A DNA stretch of 64,000 nt, from the NCBI GenBank assembly GCA_037447655.1, contig JBBHKE010000536.1:126100-190099 (forward strand), read 5' to 3'. Both the position numbers and the translations under genes were made by a program. The stretch comes from Zygnema cylindricum. Lineage: Eukaryota; Streptophyta; Zygnematophyceae; Zygnematales; Zygnemataceae. The notes under the pieces were generated by a model. That model made no database searches, was not told where the DNA came from, and saw nothing but the letters and a program-made list of their open reading frames with translations. Numbering within the stretch: the first letter of the stretch is position 1; each line of letters begins with the position of its first letter. This document shows, in pieces, positions 53,535-64,000 of this stretch.

Positions 53535-55649
53535 CGTGTAACTTTATAGAGTACACATGCACCCTATTACATGTTCAAAGGGAAACATAACGGTAATACC
53601 AGACTTGTAAACGAAATAAACCTTGATTAGAGTTAAATTTGACTCTAAAATGGGGTGTGATACACAAAATGACAACAAATTAGAGTCATAATGTGTACGT
53701 ATTAGAGTAAAGTTACACAATTTAGATTGGAAAAATACGCGGCGTCTTGAAACCCGAAAAGATAACAAAATAGCGGCGAGTGCGGAAAGAACACAAAAAA
53801 CAGATTCTTGTTCTGACCAATCCCATCCACGTCTTGGTCAACCGGGGGGTGACGTGCGAAAATCGCGGATCTATTTTCACTAAAAAATTCCATTTTTTGA
53901 AGAAGATGCGTCAAACCGCCGCCACTGGTGATGAAACGACATCGAGTACGCCATGGATTATTACGGATTTTATAATAGTATTAGGGTTGTCGATAACATG
54001 GCTATTCTATGTCCCCTTCTTCTTCCCATGCTCTCCCTCTCTCTCTTATTCTGTTCCATACCCTATCCCTATTAATCTCTCCCCTCTCTTCTTTCCACTC
54101 TCTCTCTCTTTCTTTCTCTCATTCTGTCCTGTACCTTTTCTCTATTCTTCACTCTCACTCTCGTCTCCCACTCTCTCTTTCCCCTTTACCCCATATTTTC
54201 TAACTCAAGTATCCCCTGTTGTTGCTTTTTCCTGTGTTTATCCTTTTTGTACGATATTATAATCGACATTCAAATTCTTCATTCGGTGAAACCCATACGA
54301 CGGTCGATATATTTATCCACACCCTACGACAACATATGAACTCTGGGAAGAATTTAGGTTCATCTACGAGGTGTTGGTCGGACAACATCGTTTGGAGAAA
54401 CTTGTGGAGAACTTTGGAGGGACCTATCTTAGCCGTGACAGATCGTTACCACTTAGATATTGCGTGTAGTATTACCAAGGTTTTTTTTGTTTTTTTTTTA
54501 GTAAGGGGTTTCTATTATATAGACGCAAACCTTAAGAATAGTGTAAGACATACGGCTTTGTATCATATTGTAGATTAAATGGTTTCAACACCTCTTTTGT
54601 GGAGTATAACGTTGTAAAGGATATCACCATGAAATATAAAATTGTTTTATCTAAGCTTTCGTTGTTGTTATAAATGACTTTATTACTGTGAATTTACACT
54701 GTTTCTTTTATTCATTTTGTATTTTTTCATTTTGATTCATGTGTATCCTAATGACTTTTTCATATTTAATTGTATTTAATGTGATCGACTTGTTCTCTTT
54801 TGTGTATCATCCTTATATGCCGACATTATGAATTCATGTATTATACTACTCACCGCTTACCTTGATCGTACTCTACTTATATTACATGGAATAATATGGT
54901 TTTTTATTCATTGCATTTGATTGTTTTCTTCTCGGTCAAAATGTGAAAATGATGCACACTAAAAGCGGGTGTCTTTCTTGATAGTCATAATCTTATCCAT
55001 TTACTTTTTAAACTCGCTCCTCATGGACCAGCGACCACCCAATGTCGGCGTTGTAAGTCCATGCGATGATGAATGGTCGTCGTTTCATTGGCAGCAAATC
55101 AATAGGGCAGACTCTGTTTTGTCGGAGATAACGACGAAATGGATGATTGTTTCGGATTTTAGTCTAGCAACAAGGCAATCTCGCCGCTGATAAGGAAAAA
55201 AATAAATCTCCTAAAAGTACCCCTTCATAAAGTGACAACAATTAAAATTCGTCGATAGATGACTAATCGGCAACGAAGCGTACTCGTCGCTGATTAGTTT
55301 ATCATATACAATGCATAAAGTCCATACATCTAGTGTACACGCACACTCCATTTTCTGTGTACCACTTTAACAAAATATTACGATAAACACACGACAAATT
55401 TTAAATGAAACCGATTCGCCACTATAAACAACATGTAAGCTTTTTAAAAAACATCATTGTATTATCCCAGAAAAAATCATTCACACAAATAAAATCTTGT
55501 TTGTCATACGAAGTGAATAACTACTAAACTTCAATAACTCTCTGCATTAGGCTACTATAATTACCACTTATATTCCTACTCTATAATTCAACAACCATTC
55601 CCAAACTACGATTTAAAAAAAAAACACAATATGTAATTATATAAATTCT
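53535..55649. other. Unassigned DNA with a pyrimidine-rich tract
   Basis: 54010-54200 is C/T-rich (CTCTCTC, TTTCTTTCTCT) and creates a spurious hydrophobic frame (53780-54262). 54280-54580 is less biased and may be decayed coding sequence of a transposase, but I could not place it. The rest has no recognisable element. Confidence 0.5.
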
Positions 55650-55652
55650 TTA

Positions 55653-56273
55653 AACCTCGCAGCCGCTCATCGTCCCATCGGTGAAAATACTATTTTGCTG
55701 ACTGTTGGTATCTTCGATATTTCGGAGGAATTCTCTTGCCCTTGGGCAAGGGGGTTCTACTACCTCGCTTTCGAAATGGTTGCGGTGCTTGGCAATTATT
55801 GCTTGCAATTGCTGTGTGAGCATGTCTTCTTCCCACAGTCCGTTGCGTAAGGACAAGCCACATTGGATCATGGCTTTTTGCGCATAACTCATTCCGTTTC
55901 TGTCCCTCATCGCATTAACCTCTTAGATGGAGTCCCTTGCAAATTTTAGAAAAAATGCCTTACCGAATCCAACCAATTTTCCGGACCACCCATGGCTGGA
56001 AGGTTTAGCCCATTCCCCGGTTTCAATATCTTTAGCTTTCCAACTGTCCCATATGCAAGTCCAAACGTCCTTGATTTTAGAAATGACACATGAGTCGGCT
56101 GGTTGAACAAGATGCGTTGCGTTAAAGGGGAAGAAGTGGAGAATTATGTTTTTCGCTACTACAACTCGATCCAAGTCTTTTGACATATTATGACCACCAC
56201 GGTTCAAGGAGGGTGAAGGAGAAAGTGGGAAACCTCTTTGTCGAATGAAGGGCATAAATATGACTTTCATCAT
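55653..56273 (-). pseudogene. Pogo/Tigger-like (DDE_1) transposase relic, C-terminal part
   Basis: Reads LDRVVVAKNIILHFFPFNAT then HLVQPADSCVISKIKDVW, which matches the end of DDE_1 domains (the 'lPpnaThllQPlD' motif preceding the last catalytic residue), then GKAFFLKFARDSI. One TAA at 55923-55925 interrupts the frame, which resumes as EVNAMRDRNGMSYAQKAMIQ. The N-terminal DNA-binding part and first catalytic Asp are missing. Confidence 0.7.
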
Positions 56274-56460
56274 CTCCCATCAACGTCGCCTAACCTCTGC
56301 AGGCTCTCGAGTCAAATTATGAATCAACCCACGAACCCCTATCATCGCTACTTCTTGGGCCGCCACCCGACGATTGAGAAGTTCAACCTCATTCCTCAAT
56401 TGTTCTATTTACGGTGGTGGAGGGGGCTCATCAACATGTGGAACCCTCAAAATTTCCCAA
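56274..56460 (-). pseudogene. Coding-like fragment with a possible coiled coil
   Basis: A minus-strand frame contains IEQLRNEVELLNRRVAAQEV and ends IHNLTREPAEVRRR with a stop; heptad-like Leu/Val spacing suggests a coiled coil. A Pro run (DEPPPPP) and a stop precede it. It adjoins the pogo relic on the same strand and may belong to it. 56461-56583 is unassigned. Confidence 0.35.
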
Positions 56461-56583
56461 AGATAAGTTTGTCACACTTGTATATTCTGGAAGCGCAATA
56501 AAACCGCACTTCGGTCCTCTAAAAATGCATTTAGGCCCAGAGTAGGAATTGCACGACTAAGGATAGTGAATAACCGTGGATTC

Positions 56584-57589
56584 TGCAATTATGTGTCCTC
56601 CTTTGGACTACATAATACATGAAGCCTCTAGATAGTTTTTAACTAATCCACTTCAAGCCACAACCACTGTTGCTCAAGATGGCAAACTGACAGTTTGACT
56701 ACAACCCTGTGCAGCGTGGACTCTTTTGGGTCCGTACAAAAAGAATCACTGAAAACGGCCAACCAGCCGATAAGTTATGAGCCGGCAAAAATGCCAATTT
56801 TATCAAAGCTCTCTTAGAAAGAGGTGACTACATACCAGATTTTCCTAAGTCCTAAGTCCCTCTCACAACCCCTATCTACTCAACTACGGACCAATCACAT
56901 GACTGTAAAGTACGGAAAGGTACTATGGCAGATGTCCTTTCTATACAACCCGTTTACGACAAGGCCATTGAGTGGACGCGTGTCACTTTTCCACTCGTCC
57001 GTATGTTCCCTAGAATTCCTGCGACCAAATGTTATCCCTCTACGTGGCGCTAGGTCATGCCACGTCCGTAAACGTCGAAGTGACCATTCCGCGATCTTGG
57101 CAGTGATATGCGCCGTCAGATTAAATTTGATATTAAATGTCGACTGTCGAAACAAATGTCCGATTCATTTGTTTCGTGCGAAATGATGTCCGCACTGAAA
57201 CTTTAACTAGTTTTATGTTCCTTTGTTCACATTTCAGTAAATCGGTTTCATAACCATGTATCAGTTTAAATACGTACCACACCCCATGTAATTTAACGGA
57301 CTTCACAACAGAGTGGTTAGAGCTGTCGGCTACGCCGTACTCTACCGGTCGGAGGTTCGAGTCCTGCCGGACTCAACCTTTTGTTGAGAGTGACATTAGT
57401 CAATCTTTAGTCTTGCTTGCTGAACTAAGGCAGCCATGGCTCAACCACCCTCTCTATCCTTTAGTGACTACAACAAGTATAGGGGCTAGAGAGAGGAGGT
57501 GGAGGCAACCTGCCCGCCCTGTTCTTTTTCCTTTTTATACTAACATATTTATACCAAGAAAATACTCTAGAAATATATTAATTTCAACA
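56584..57589 (-). mobile_element. Copia 3' LTR (1006 bp) of E4
   Basis: TGCAATTATGTGTCCTCC to ATTTCAACA; polypurine complement CTCCCCTTATTTTCTAG follows. Shares with the 5' LTR at 61457 the ATTATG that puts a TAA in the LTR-encoded Gag leader; here the ATG itself is also lost. Confidence 0.9.
57304..57382 (+). promoter_or_regulatory. tRNA-like Pol III cassette in LTR
   Basis: Box A-like GAGTGGTTAGAGC at 57311-57323, box B GGTTCGAGTCC at 57354-57364 (perfect consensus) and TTTT at 57379-57382, followed by GTTGAG, which can pair with CTCAAC before the T run. Confidence 0.7.
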
Positions 57590-57602
57590 CTCCCCTTATT
57601 TT

Positions 57603-58169
57603 CTAGTCTAGTTTAAACTTTAGTTTTAGTCCACATTTTTCTCTGCAATATTTCAATTTAGGAGAGGGCATTGGTTTTGTCATCATATCAGCCACCATTT
57701 CCTCATCAGATTTATATACAAGATTCACAATTTTATTCTCAACTTTTTCCCTCAAAAAACTCAATTTTATATCCATATGTTTAGCTTTGAAATGATGTTT
57801 TGGATTAGCTGCAATTGCAATGGCAGCTTGATTATCACAAAAGACTTCATGCACTCCCTTCTTCATATACCCCAGTTCTTGCAATAAGGACTTGACCCAT
57901 ATCAATTCTTTCAAAGCAGAACAAGTGGCCATGTACTCAGCCTCCATAGTAGACTGAGCTTCTTTCTGAGTAAGTCTGATAATCCTTTTCCCCCTATCTC
58001 TCTGTATTTGAATCCCCAAAATGTATTTTGCCTCACCTAAATCCTTCATATAAAGTCTGCTTCTAAGATCTTTCTTTAGCCCATTGATCTTTTCCAAAGA
58101 CTTACTGAGCACAAGCAGATCATCCACATAAATTGCAATAAAAATGACACCATTCTCATACTCAAACAT
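57603..58169 (-). pseudogene. Copia RT end joined to RNase H end by deletion (E4)
   Basis: YVDDLLVLSKSLEKI and DLGEAKYILGIQIQRDRGKR then IIRLTQKEA run straight into QSTMEAEYMATCSALKELIW; the intact element has roughly 180 residues between these motifs, including SDASYGD. The frame is preserved, so the product would lack RNase H catalysis. Confidence 0.9.
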
Positions 58170-59204
58170 ATAGATAGAATGGTCAGAACTGATCCGAATA
58201 TATCCCGACTAGTGAGAAACTCATCTAGTTTCTTATTCCACTGTCGGGGAGCCTGCTTTAGTCCATATAAAGACATTTTATGAGCCTACACACTTTGCTC
58301 TCTTCTCGTTCCTCCACAAATCCCTATGGTTGCCTCATGAAAATCTCTTCCTCTAACTCACCATTAAGATAGGAAGTCTTAATATCCATCTGGTGTATTT
58401 CCATGTCTTCTGCTGCCGCTAGATTGAGGAGAATCCTTACTGATGTGAACCAAATACCAAGAGCAAAGGTCTCCTCATAGTTAATCCCCTCCTTTTGGGT
58501 GAACCCTTTGCTACCAATCGAGCCTTATATCTCTGAATGGTATTATCTGGGTTCAGTTTTAGTTTTAACACCCATTTACAGCCAATCGGTTTCCTGTCCG
58601 GAGGGTAGTCCGCTTGTTCCCAAGTATTTGCTTCCATGATAGAGGCCATCTCATCATTTATGGTTCTAGTCCATATGTATTTTTCTGGACTGTTTACTGC
58701 CTCTGAGTATGACCCAGGCTCATCTGGTTGAGATAGCTTAGTTACCTTGTGAGCCGCTTGTTTTTATTGAATCGTTTTGTTGCTCCTTCTCCCCCCCTCA
58801 AACTCTGAAGCTGGGATGGAGGGAAGTCTTAGATTTCTCCTTACTGTCTCATCGCCTCCCCTATCCATGGAAGTCGGTTCCGGTCCCTCCTCTTCTGTCT
58901 CCTCGAAGTCGATAGGAATGTGTGAGGTTTCTGGTGGATTGCTTGTGTCTTCGATCTCCCCTAAATCTGCAATCCCTGTTTCACTCATGTCCCTTTCAAG
59001 AAGGATGGAGTCCTCCTCACCTTCAAACTCAAATCTGATTCTAATCTTTTTGGTATATTTAAAAGGGTCAAATGACTTCCCTTCATCCATGACAACTAGG
59101 TGTTTGACCAGAATTATATCTCTCTTTGCTAAGTCATAGACTCTATATCCCTTGACATCTTCATGATATCCTACAAAGTATCTAGGTTTTCCCTTAGCAT
59201 CTAG

Positions 59205-60010
59205 TTACCAGTTTTTCCTATGTGTGTCAAGACTGTAAATTTGTCTACCGAATACTTTAAGGTGAGAGATATCTGGTTTCCTTCCCACCCACCTCTCATA
59301 AGGTGTCATTCCCTTTACAGCTGAGGTAAGGACTCCATTCTTAATGTAGTTGGCACAGTTCATGGCCTTTGCCCAAAATCTCTTTCCTATTTTTTTGTCG
59401 GCCAACATACTACATGCACTATCTTCTAGTGTTCTGTTCAACCTCTCAGCTACCCCGTTTTGTTCCAGGTTATATGGTACGGTTTTTGGTGCTCAACTCC
59501 CTCATCTCTCAAGTATTCCTCAAACTGGTTAGAGGTATATTCCCCCACATTATCACTCTTTATCCTCTTAATGGGGGTTCCATGCAACTTCTCACTCCAA
59601 GCTTTATATTCTTTGAAGTAAGTTGATGTTTCAGACTTTGATTTTAGGAAGTAGACTCTAGAGTATCTAGACCAGTCATCGGTTATTGACATCATAAACC
59701 TCTTTCCTCCAACGGAAGGTACTTTTGCAGGTCCCGAGATATCTGTGTGGACTAGATCTGGTACTTTCTCACCTCTATATGTGGCGGCTTTGGGAAAAAG
59801 AAGTCTGTGAGCCTTACCTTGAGCATAGCCACTACAATCATTCATCATTTCATTATCCCCAAACTGAATGCCATATACTATCCCGAGCTTTTTCATTTCC
59901 CTCAACCTATCAAAATGAACATGCCCCAATCGTTTATGCCAAATCATCAACTTTGGAACACCAAAATAGTAAGCATTCTTCTTTTTATTACTCAGGTTAA
60001 GCCGAAACAT
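59205..60010 (-). pseudogene. Copia integrase (E4)
   Basis: MIWHKRLGHVHFDRLREMKK, HTDISGP, TDDWSRYSRVYF and KSDNVGEY, then a frameshift near 59450 in the PYNxEQNG region; the next frame starts MNRTLEDSACSMLADKKIGK. The catalytic Asp residues are kept and the Glu region is disrupted. Confidence 0.9.
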
Positions 60011-60211
60011 TCCTTGGCTATCGTTATCTACCGTGAAGTAAACTTCATCCCCATACTTAGCTGTAAAGACTCATTTTCTAGTGAAGGTATCACACTCTTT
60101 GTCATCTAACACAGACGTAGAGACAAGATTTTTATTCAGCTGAGGAATGTAGAGTATATCCGAGAATGTGAGTATAGAAGTCTTACCCTCCACTAAGAAT
60201 TTCAGATCTAC

Positions 60212-61476
60212 TTACCCCACTAGATTTGTAGTAACCACTCTCCCATCCTCATACTTTATCTCTACAGAAGGGATATTTCTTAGCTTAGTGAAGAGTTCCT
60301 TATCACGACACATATGCATGGATGCACCTAACTCGATGATCCATCCTTCCTGTGGAGCTTCCCAAATCGCTCCAATGGCACACTTCTGTCTCCGAGGGAT
60401 CTCCTTCTCCTCCAGACCCTCGTCCAAAAGAAGCTCCCCATCCTCCTAAGAAGACTCATCCTCAGTTTCTCTTGTCACTTTTCTGACCACAAGTGCATTT
60501 TTCTTCCCTCCGGAAGAGCCTCCTCCACGATTCTCTTGGAGTCTTAGCTCCGACAGCTTGACACAATCCGCGATAGAGTGTCTCGACTTTTTGCAAAAAT
60601 GACAAAGGCCCTTTGGGGGCCTTCGTCCTCCACAATGATCTCTTTCCCCTTTGTATGGTTTCTTCAGGTCCTTCCCCCATCGGTCCCCTCCTGTAGCTAG
60701 AGCTTGAATGCTCTTTCCTCCTCTCCTAATCTCCATGGTGTTTTCCTGCACAACTATTATCCGAACCACTGTATTCCACTTCATGAACTATCAGTCACTT
60801 CCTGTACTCGGTACACTATGTTCTCATACTCGTTTGGTAACTTCATGATGAGAGTGTTAACTTTCATTTTCATTGTATCTGTCCATTCATCACTTTCCAT
60901 CTCCATATACAAACAAGAAAGATCATTGCAGTAATCTAACATCTTTCCTCCTTTGTAAGTGTAACTCACTAGCTTTTGCTCAGCCAACTAGATCTCTTGA
61001 ATAGTACAAGCTCTATAGATCTCCACCAAACTCACCCACAACTCCACGGCCTTGTAAATGTGAAGGTGAGGGGTGGCCAAAGCTTGAGTGGGGTGCCTTT
61101 GAATGAAGTTCTTGGCAGCCATGTTTACGTCTTCCCACATTTGAGTATCATCCTCCACTGTCTTCACGGCTGCCGCTCCTAGTGCCAAGGCAATAGGGGT
61201 GAGGGGTGTCTCCTTCCTTTTCCCCTTTCCGGACACACAGTTGTCCCCATCATCTGCCTCCTCCGCGGAAGCAGTCGCTGTTATAGGAAACATTTCTCCT
61301 TTAAATCCTGGCGGAGTCCCCGAAGGTGGACGTTTCACTTGTCCAATGACGATACCCCAGTATCGTTTTTCGCAAAAAGCCCCCATCATCATGGCTTCCC
61401 AATAGATGAACCCAGATCCATTGAAGGTGTGCACCCTACAGGGTGGGCCCATAACCTGCAATTATGTGTCCTCCAT
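60212..61476 (-). pseudogene. Copia Gag and protease (E4)
   Basis: Gag opens QVMGPPCRVHTFNGSGFIYW; the zinc knuckle CHFCKKSRHSIADC (60590-60640) has Arg in place of the conserved Gly; protease reads GWIIELGASMHMC, losing the catalytic Asp. There is a frame break near 60985 and a stop near 60446. Confidence 0.88.
61442..61456 (-). promoter_or_regulatory. Primer-binding site of E4
   Basis: GGTTATGGGCCCACC on the minus strand directly follows the LTR end, identical to those at 39529-39543 and 6696-6710. Confidence 0.8.
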
Positions 61477-61769
61477 TGGACTACAGAATACATGAAGCCT
61501 CTTAATAGTTTTTAGCTAACCAACTTCAAGCCATAACCACTGCTGCTCAAGAAGGCAAAGTGACAGTTTGACTGCATCTTGTGCAGCCTGGACTCCCCTG
61601 AGTCCGTAGCAAAAAGAATCACTGAAAACGGCCAACCAGCCAATAAGTTATGAGCCGGCAAAAATGCCAATTTTATACAAAGCACTCTTAGAGAGAGGTG
61701 ACTACCTACCAGATTTTCCTAAGTCCCTAATCCCTCTCACAACCCTTATCTACTGAAGTATGGACTTAT
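61457..61769 (-). mobile_element. 5' LTR of E4, truncated
   Basis: TGCAATTATGTGTCCTCCAT and the first 313 bp of the LTR, up to TCTACTGAAGTATGGACTTA, where the LTR of E5 begins. The rest of this LTR would lie beyond E5, outside the window, if E5 inserted into it. Confidence 0.85.
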
Positions 61770-62804
61770 TGCAATTCTGTGTCCTCCATTGGACTACAGA
61801 ATACAGGAAGCCTCTAGATAGTATTTAACTAACCCACTTCAAGCCAAAACCACTGCTGCCCAAGAAGGCAATCTGACAATTTGACTGCACCCCTGTGTAG
61901 CCTGGACTCCCCTGAGTCCGTAGAAAAAAGAATCACTGAAAAAGGCCAACCAGGCGATTAGTTATGAGGCAGTAAAAATGCCAATTTGTACAAACTCTCA
62001 AAGGGAGAGGTGACCACCTCCCAAAATTTTCTAAGTCCTGATTCTCTCTAATAACTCCTATCTACTGAAGTACGGACCAATCAAATTACTGTATCGTACT
62101 CAAAAGTACTACTGCCGATGTACCTTTTGTACGGCCTATGTACGACAAGGCTATTAAGTGGACGCGTGTCCGCTTTTCACTCGTCCGTACGTTCCTCGGA
62201 ATTCCTATGACCGAATGTCATCTCTCCACGTGGCTCCAGGTCATGCCACGTCACAAAACGCCAAAGTGACCACTCCGGGATTTCGGCGATGATGTGCGCC
62301 GTTGGATTTTATGCGAAACGCAATCTTAGCCGTAATAAATACTTGTGCGATATTTGTTCCGATGTCGAAATAAAATGCGCGGTATCCGTTTTGAATTAGC
62401 GTCGTACGACGTACTATATAAAACTGAATCTATGTGCGTCGTACACAGTTCTAGTTAAATGGATTTAATTCTTCCTAACTAAATATATATCTATGACATA
62501 CCATAGCACTTAGCATTGGTCCTAGTCTATTAGGATAAAGCTTACCGCTACCGGTCAACTTGACGAACCGTAGGTACCGGGATCAAATCTCTGGTCCGTC
62601 AATTATATTTTTAGTAACCTACTAAAAATAGCTATCTGTTGAACTAAAAGGCAGCCATGGATCAACCTCTCTCTCTTACCTTCAGTGACTACAACAAGTA
62701 TGGAAGCTAGAGAGCGGAGGTGGAGGCAGGCTGTCCGTCCTTTTACCTTTTATAAAAACATATTTAAACCTAGAAAATACTATAAAAATCTATAAATTTC
62801 AACA
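61770..62804 (-). mobile_element. Copia 3' LTR (1035 bp) of E5
   Basis: TGCAATTCTGTGTCCTCCAT to ATTTCAACA with polypurine complement beyond. The minus-sense end has an intact ATG (61787-61789), the codons GAG GAC ACA GAA TTG and CA. CCACGTGGC box near 62227. Confidence 0.92.
62527..62614 (+). promoter_or_regulatory. tRNA-like Pol III cassette in LTR
   Basis: TATTAGGATAAAGCTTACCG (box A region), GGGATCAAATCT (box B-like) at about 62579-62590 and a five-T run near 62609-62613. Confidence 0.5.
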
Positions 62805-62817
62805 CTCCCCTTATTTT

Positions 62818-64000
62818 CTAGTCTAATTTTAATTTTTCTTTCAACCCACATTTTTCCCGACAATATTTTAGTTTAGGAGAGGGCACAGGTTTGGTCATCA
62901 TGTCAGCCACCATTTCTTCATCAGGTCTATACACAAGATTTAAAATTTTGTTTTCAACTTTTTCTCTTACGAAGCTTAATCTTATGTCCATATGTTTTGC
63001 TTTGAAATGATGTTTTGGATTGGCTGCGATTGCGATTGTAGCTTGATTATCGCAAAAGATTTCATGCACTCCCTCCTTCATATATCCCAGTTCTTGCAAT
63101 AATGACTTCACCCACATTAGTTCTTTCACAGCAGAACAAGACGCCATATACTCAGCCTCCATAGTAGACTGAGCAACCACCTTTTGTTGCTTACTGCTCC
63201 AACAGCAAGCACCTTCCCCAACATACAACACATACCCAGAAGTGCATCGTCTCATAGGTGCGTCCCCATAACTGGCATCACTCCAAGTAGTGATGTCAGT
63301 GTGCTCCCCTCCCAAATGCAACCATAACTCTCTAGTTCCCACCAGATATCTCATGACTCTCTTGGCTGCCTCCCAATCTCTCTTCCTAGGATCATTAAGA
63401 CTCCTACTGAGTACACCAACTGCCGCCGCTATGTCCGGCCTGGTACAGTTCATAAAATAGATTAAGCTTCCTACGACCTGTCTATAAGGGATAGACTTCA
63501 TGAACTCCCTCTCCTCTGGACTCATCTGATCGTCTAAGATCATCACTCCTCCTTCTACACTCCCATCACTTCCTTTTTTCAAGTCCATGGGAGTGGTACA
63601 ACTGTTAGCATTTTCCATCTGGAATTTCTCAAGCATATTACCTATTGCTTCTTTCTGAGTAAGTCTGATAATCTTCTTCCCCCTATCTCTCTCCATTTGG
63701 ATCCCCAAAATATATTTTGCCTCCCCTAAATCCTTCATATCAAATCTGCCCCTAAGATCTTTCTTTAGCCTATTGATATTCTCTAAAGACTTACTTAACA
63801 CAAGCAGATCATCCACATAAATTGCAATAAAAATGACACCATTCTCATCTTCAAACATATAGATAGAATGGTCAGAGCTTATCCGGATGTATCCCAGATC
63901 GGTGAGAAACTCATCTAGTTTCTTATTCCACTGTCGGGGAGCCTGTTTCAGTCCATATAAGGACTTTATGAGCCTGCACACTTTGCTCTCTTCTCCTTCT
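62818..64000 (-). CDS. Copia Gag-Pol C-terminal part, E5 (open to window edge)
   Basis: An uninterrupted frame of about 394 codons to position 64000, so the listed ATG at 63981 is internal. SLYGLKQAPRQWNKKLDEFL, YVDDLLVLSK, DLGEAKYILGIQMERDRGK, TRPDIAAAVGVLSRSL, SDASYGD, SSKQQKVVAQSTMEAEYMAS, CDNQATIAIAANPKHHFKAK are all present: RT end plus complete RNase H. E5 may be another intact element whose 5' two-thirds is outside. Confidence 0.95.
   Translation of the reverse strand, partial: EGEESKVCRLIKSLYGLKQAPRQWNKKLDEFLTDLGYIRISSDHSIYMFEDENGVIFIAIYVDDLLVLSKSLENINRLKKDLRGRFDMKDLGEAKYILGIQMERDRGKKIIRLTQKEAIGNMLEKFQMENANSCTTPMDLKKGSDGSVEGGVMILDDQMSPEEREFMKSIPYRQVVGSLIYFMNCTRPDIAAAVGVLSRSLNDPRKRDWEAAKRVMRYLVGTRELWLHLGGEHTDITTWSDASYGDAPMRRCTSGYVLYVGEGACCWSSKQQKVVAQSTMEAEYMASCSAVKELMWVKSLLQELGYMKEGVHEIFCDNQATIAIAANPKHHFKAKHMDIRLSFVREKVENKILNLVYRPDEEMVADMMTKPVPSPKLKYCREKCGLKEKLKLD

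Larger units (their letters stand above)
57603..61476 (-). mobile_element. Decayed copia element E4 internal region
   Basis: Gag (61476-60446), protease (near 60340), integrase (60010-59205), linker (59090-58764), RT (58649-57960) and RNase H tail (to 57603) in order. Damage: a TAA in the LTR-encoded leader (TAA at 61462-61464), protease DSG changed to ELG, multiple frameshifts, and an in-frame loss of about 180 codons between LTQKEA and QSTMEAEYM that removes part of RT/RNase H. Flanked by LTRs 56584-57589 and 61457-61769. Confidence 0.92.

Noticed and set aside
53780-54262. 160-codon hydrophobic frame resembling a membrane protein
   Set aside because: The hydrophobic part is a translated CT-rich tract (Ser/Phe/Leu/Pro only), and the N-terminal part has no recognisable feature.
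57304-57382. True tRNA gene
   Set aside because: Box A and box B are good but the acceptor strands do not pair and the anticodon arm is irregular. The cassette recurs inside every long LTR, so it is part of the LTR.

Overview
Nuclear DNA from a transposon-packed plant-lineage (Viridiplantae) genome; a streptophyte (charophyte) alga is my best guess, but no species can be named. Reasons: the copia primer-binding sites match the anticodon arm of plant initiator tRNA-Met as I recall it; one Ty3/gypsy relic carries a C5-methyltransferase domain and a PHD finger of the kind I associate with green-algal elements; and the only plausible host-gene starts carry plant-like 5' leaders. There are no operons, no bacterial signals and no intact RNA genes. 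Well over half of the window is recognisable mobile DNA in nested layers.

Layout. 1-330 is a GA-rich simple repeat. 690-1980 is a possible host-gene start (TATA box, leader, 205-residue reading frame ending in a glycine-rich hydrophobic segment). 2529-6802 is a decayed minus-strand copia element (E1) interrupted by a foreign LTR at 5071-5924. 7429-13419 is a decayed plus-strand Ty3/gypsy element ordered protease, DNA C5-methyltransferase, RT, RNase H, integrase, PHD finger; a solo copia LTR with a 5-bp target duplication sits inside its RT. 13420-19770 holds tandem repeats, nested MITEs and an unclassified repeat with a conserved coding tail. 20540-22592 is a candidate TIR element containing a solo LTR. 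22595-34222 is a patchwork of LTRs, MITEs and copia tails.

34223-40434 is a complete copia element: LTRs of equal length with no difference seen by eye, TTGTT target duplication, and one 1478-codon gag-pol ORF. 40570-45830 holds copia fragments E2 and E3 with LTRs. 45825-49290 holds an unknown coding fragment, two MITEs, a candidate host promoter and a candidate terminal exon. 49560-52345 is an AT-rich satellite that changes orientation. 52840-56530 holds a candidate LTR and a pogo-like transposase relic. 56584-64000 holds copia E4 (dead) and E5 (open to the window edge, 5' end outside).

Three observations stand out. (1) The gypsy element carries a cytosine-5 methyltransferase domain. (2) Copia elements here appear to prime from the anticodon arm of initiator tRNA-Met, and the primer site is translated: the Gag start codon lies in the LTR, at a fixed phase to its end, and the primer site encodes Val-Met-Gly-Pro. 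(3) The long copia LTRs carry, antisense to the element, a tRNA-like box A/box B cassette followed by a T run, resembling a small Pol III unit.
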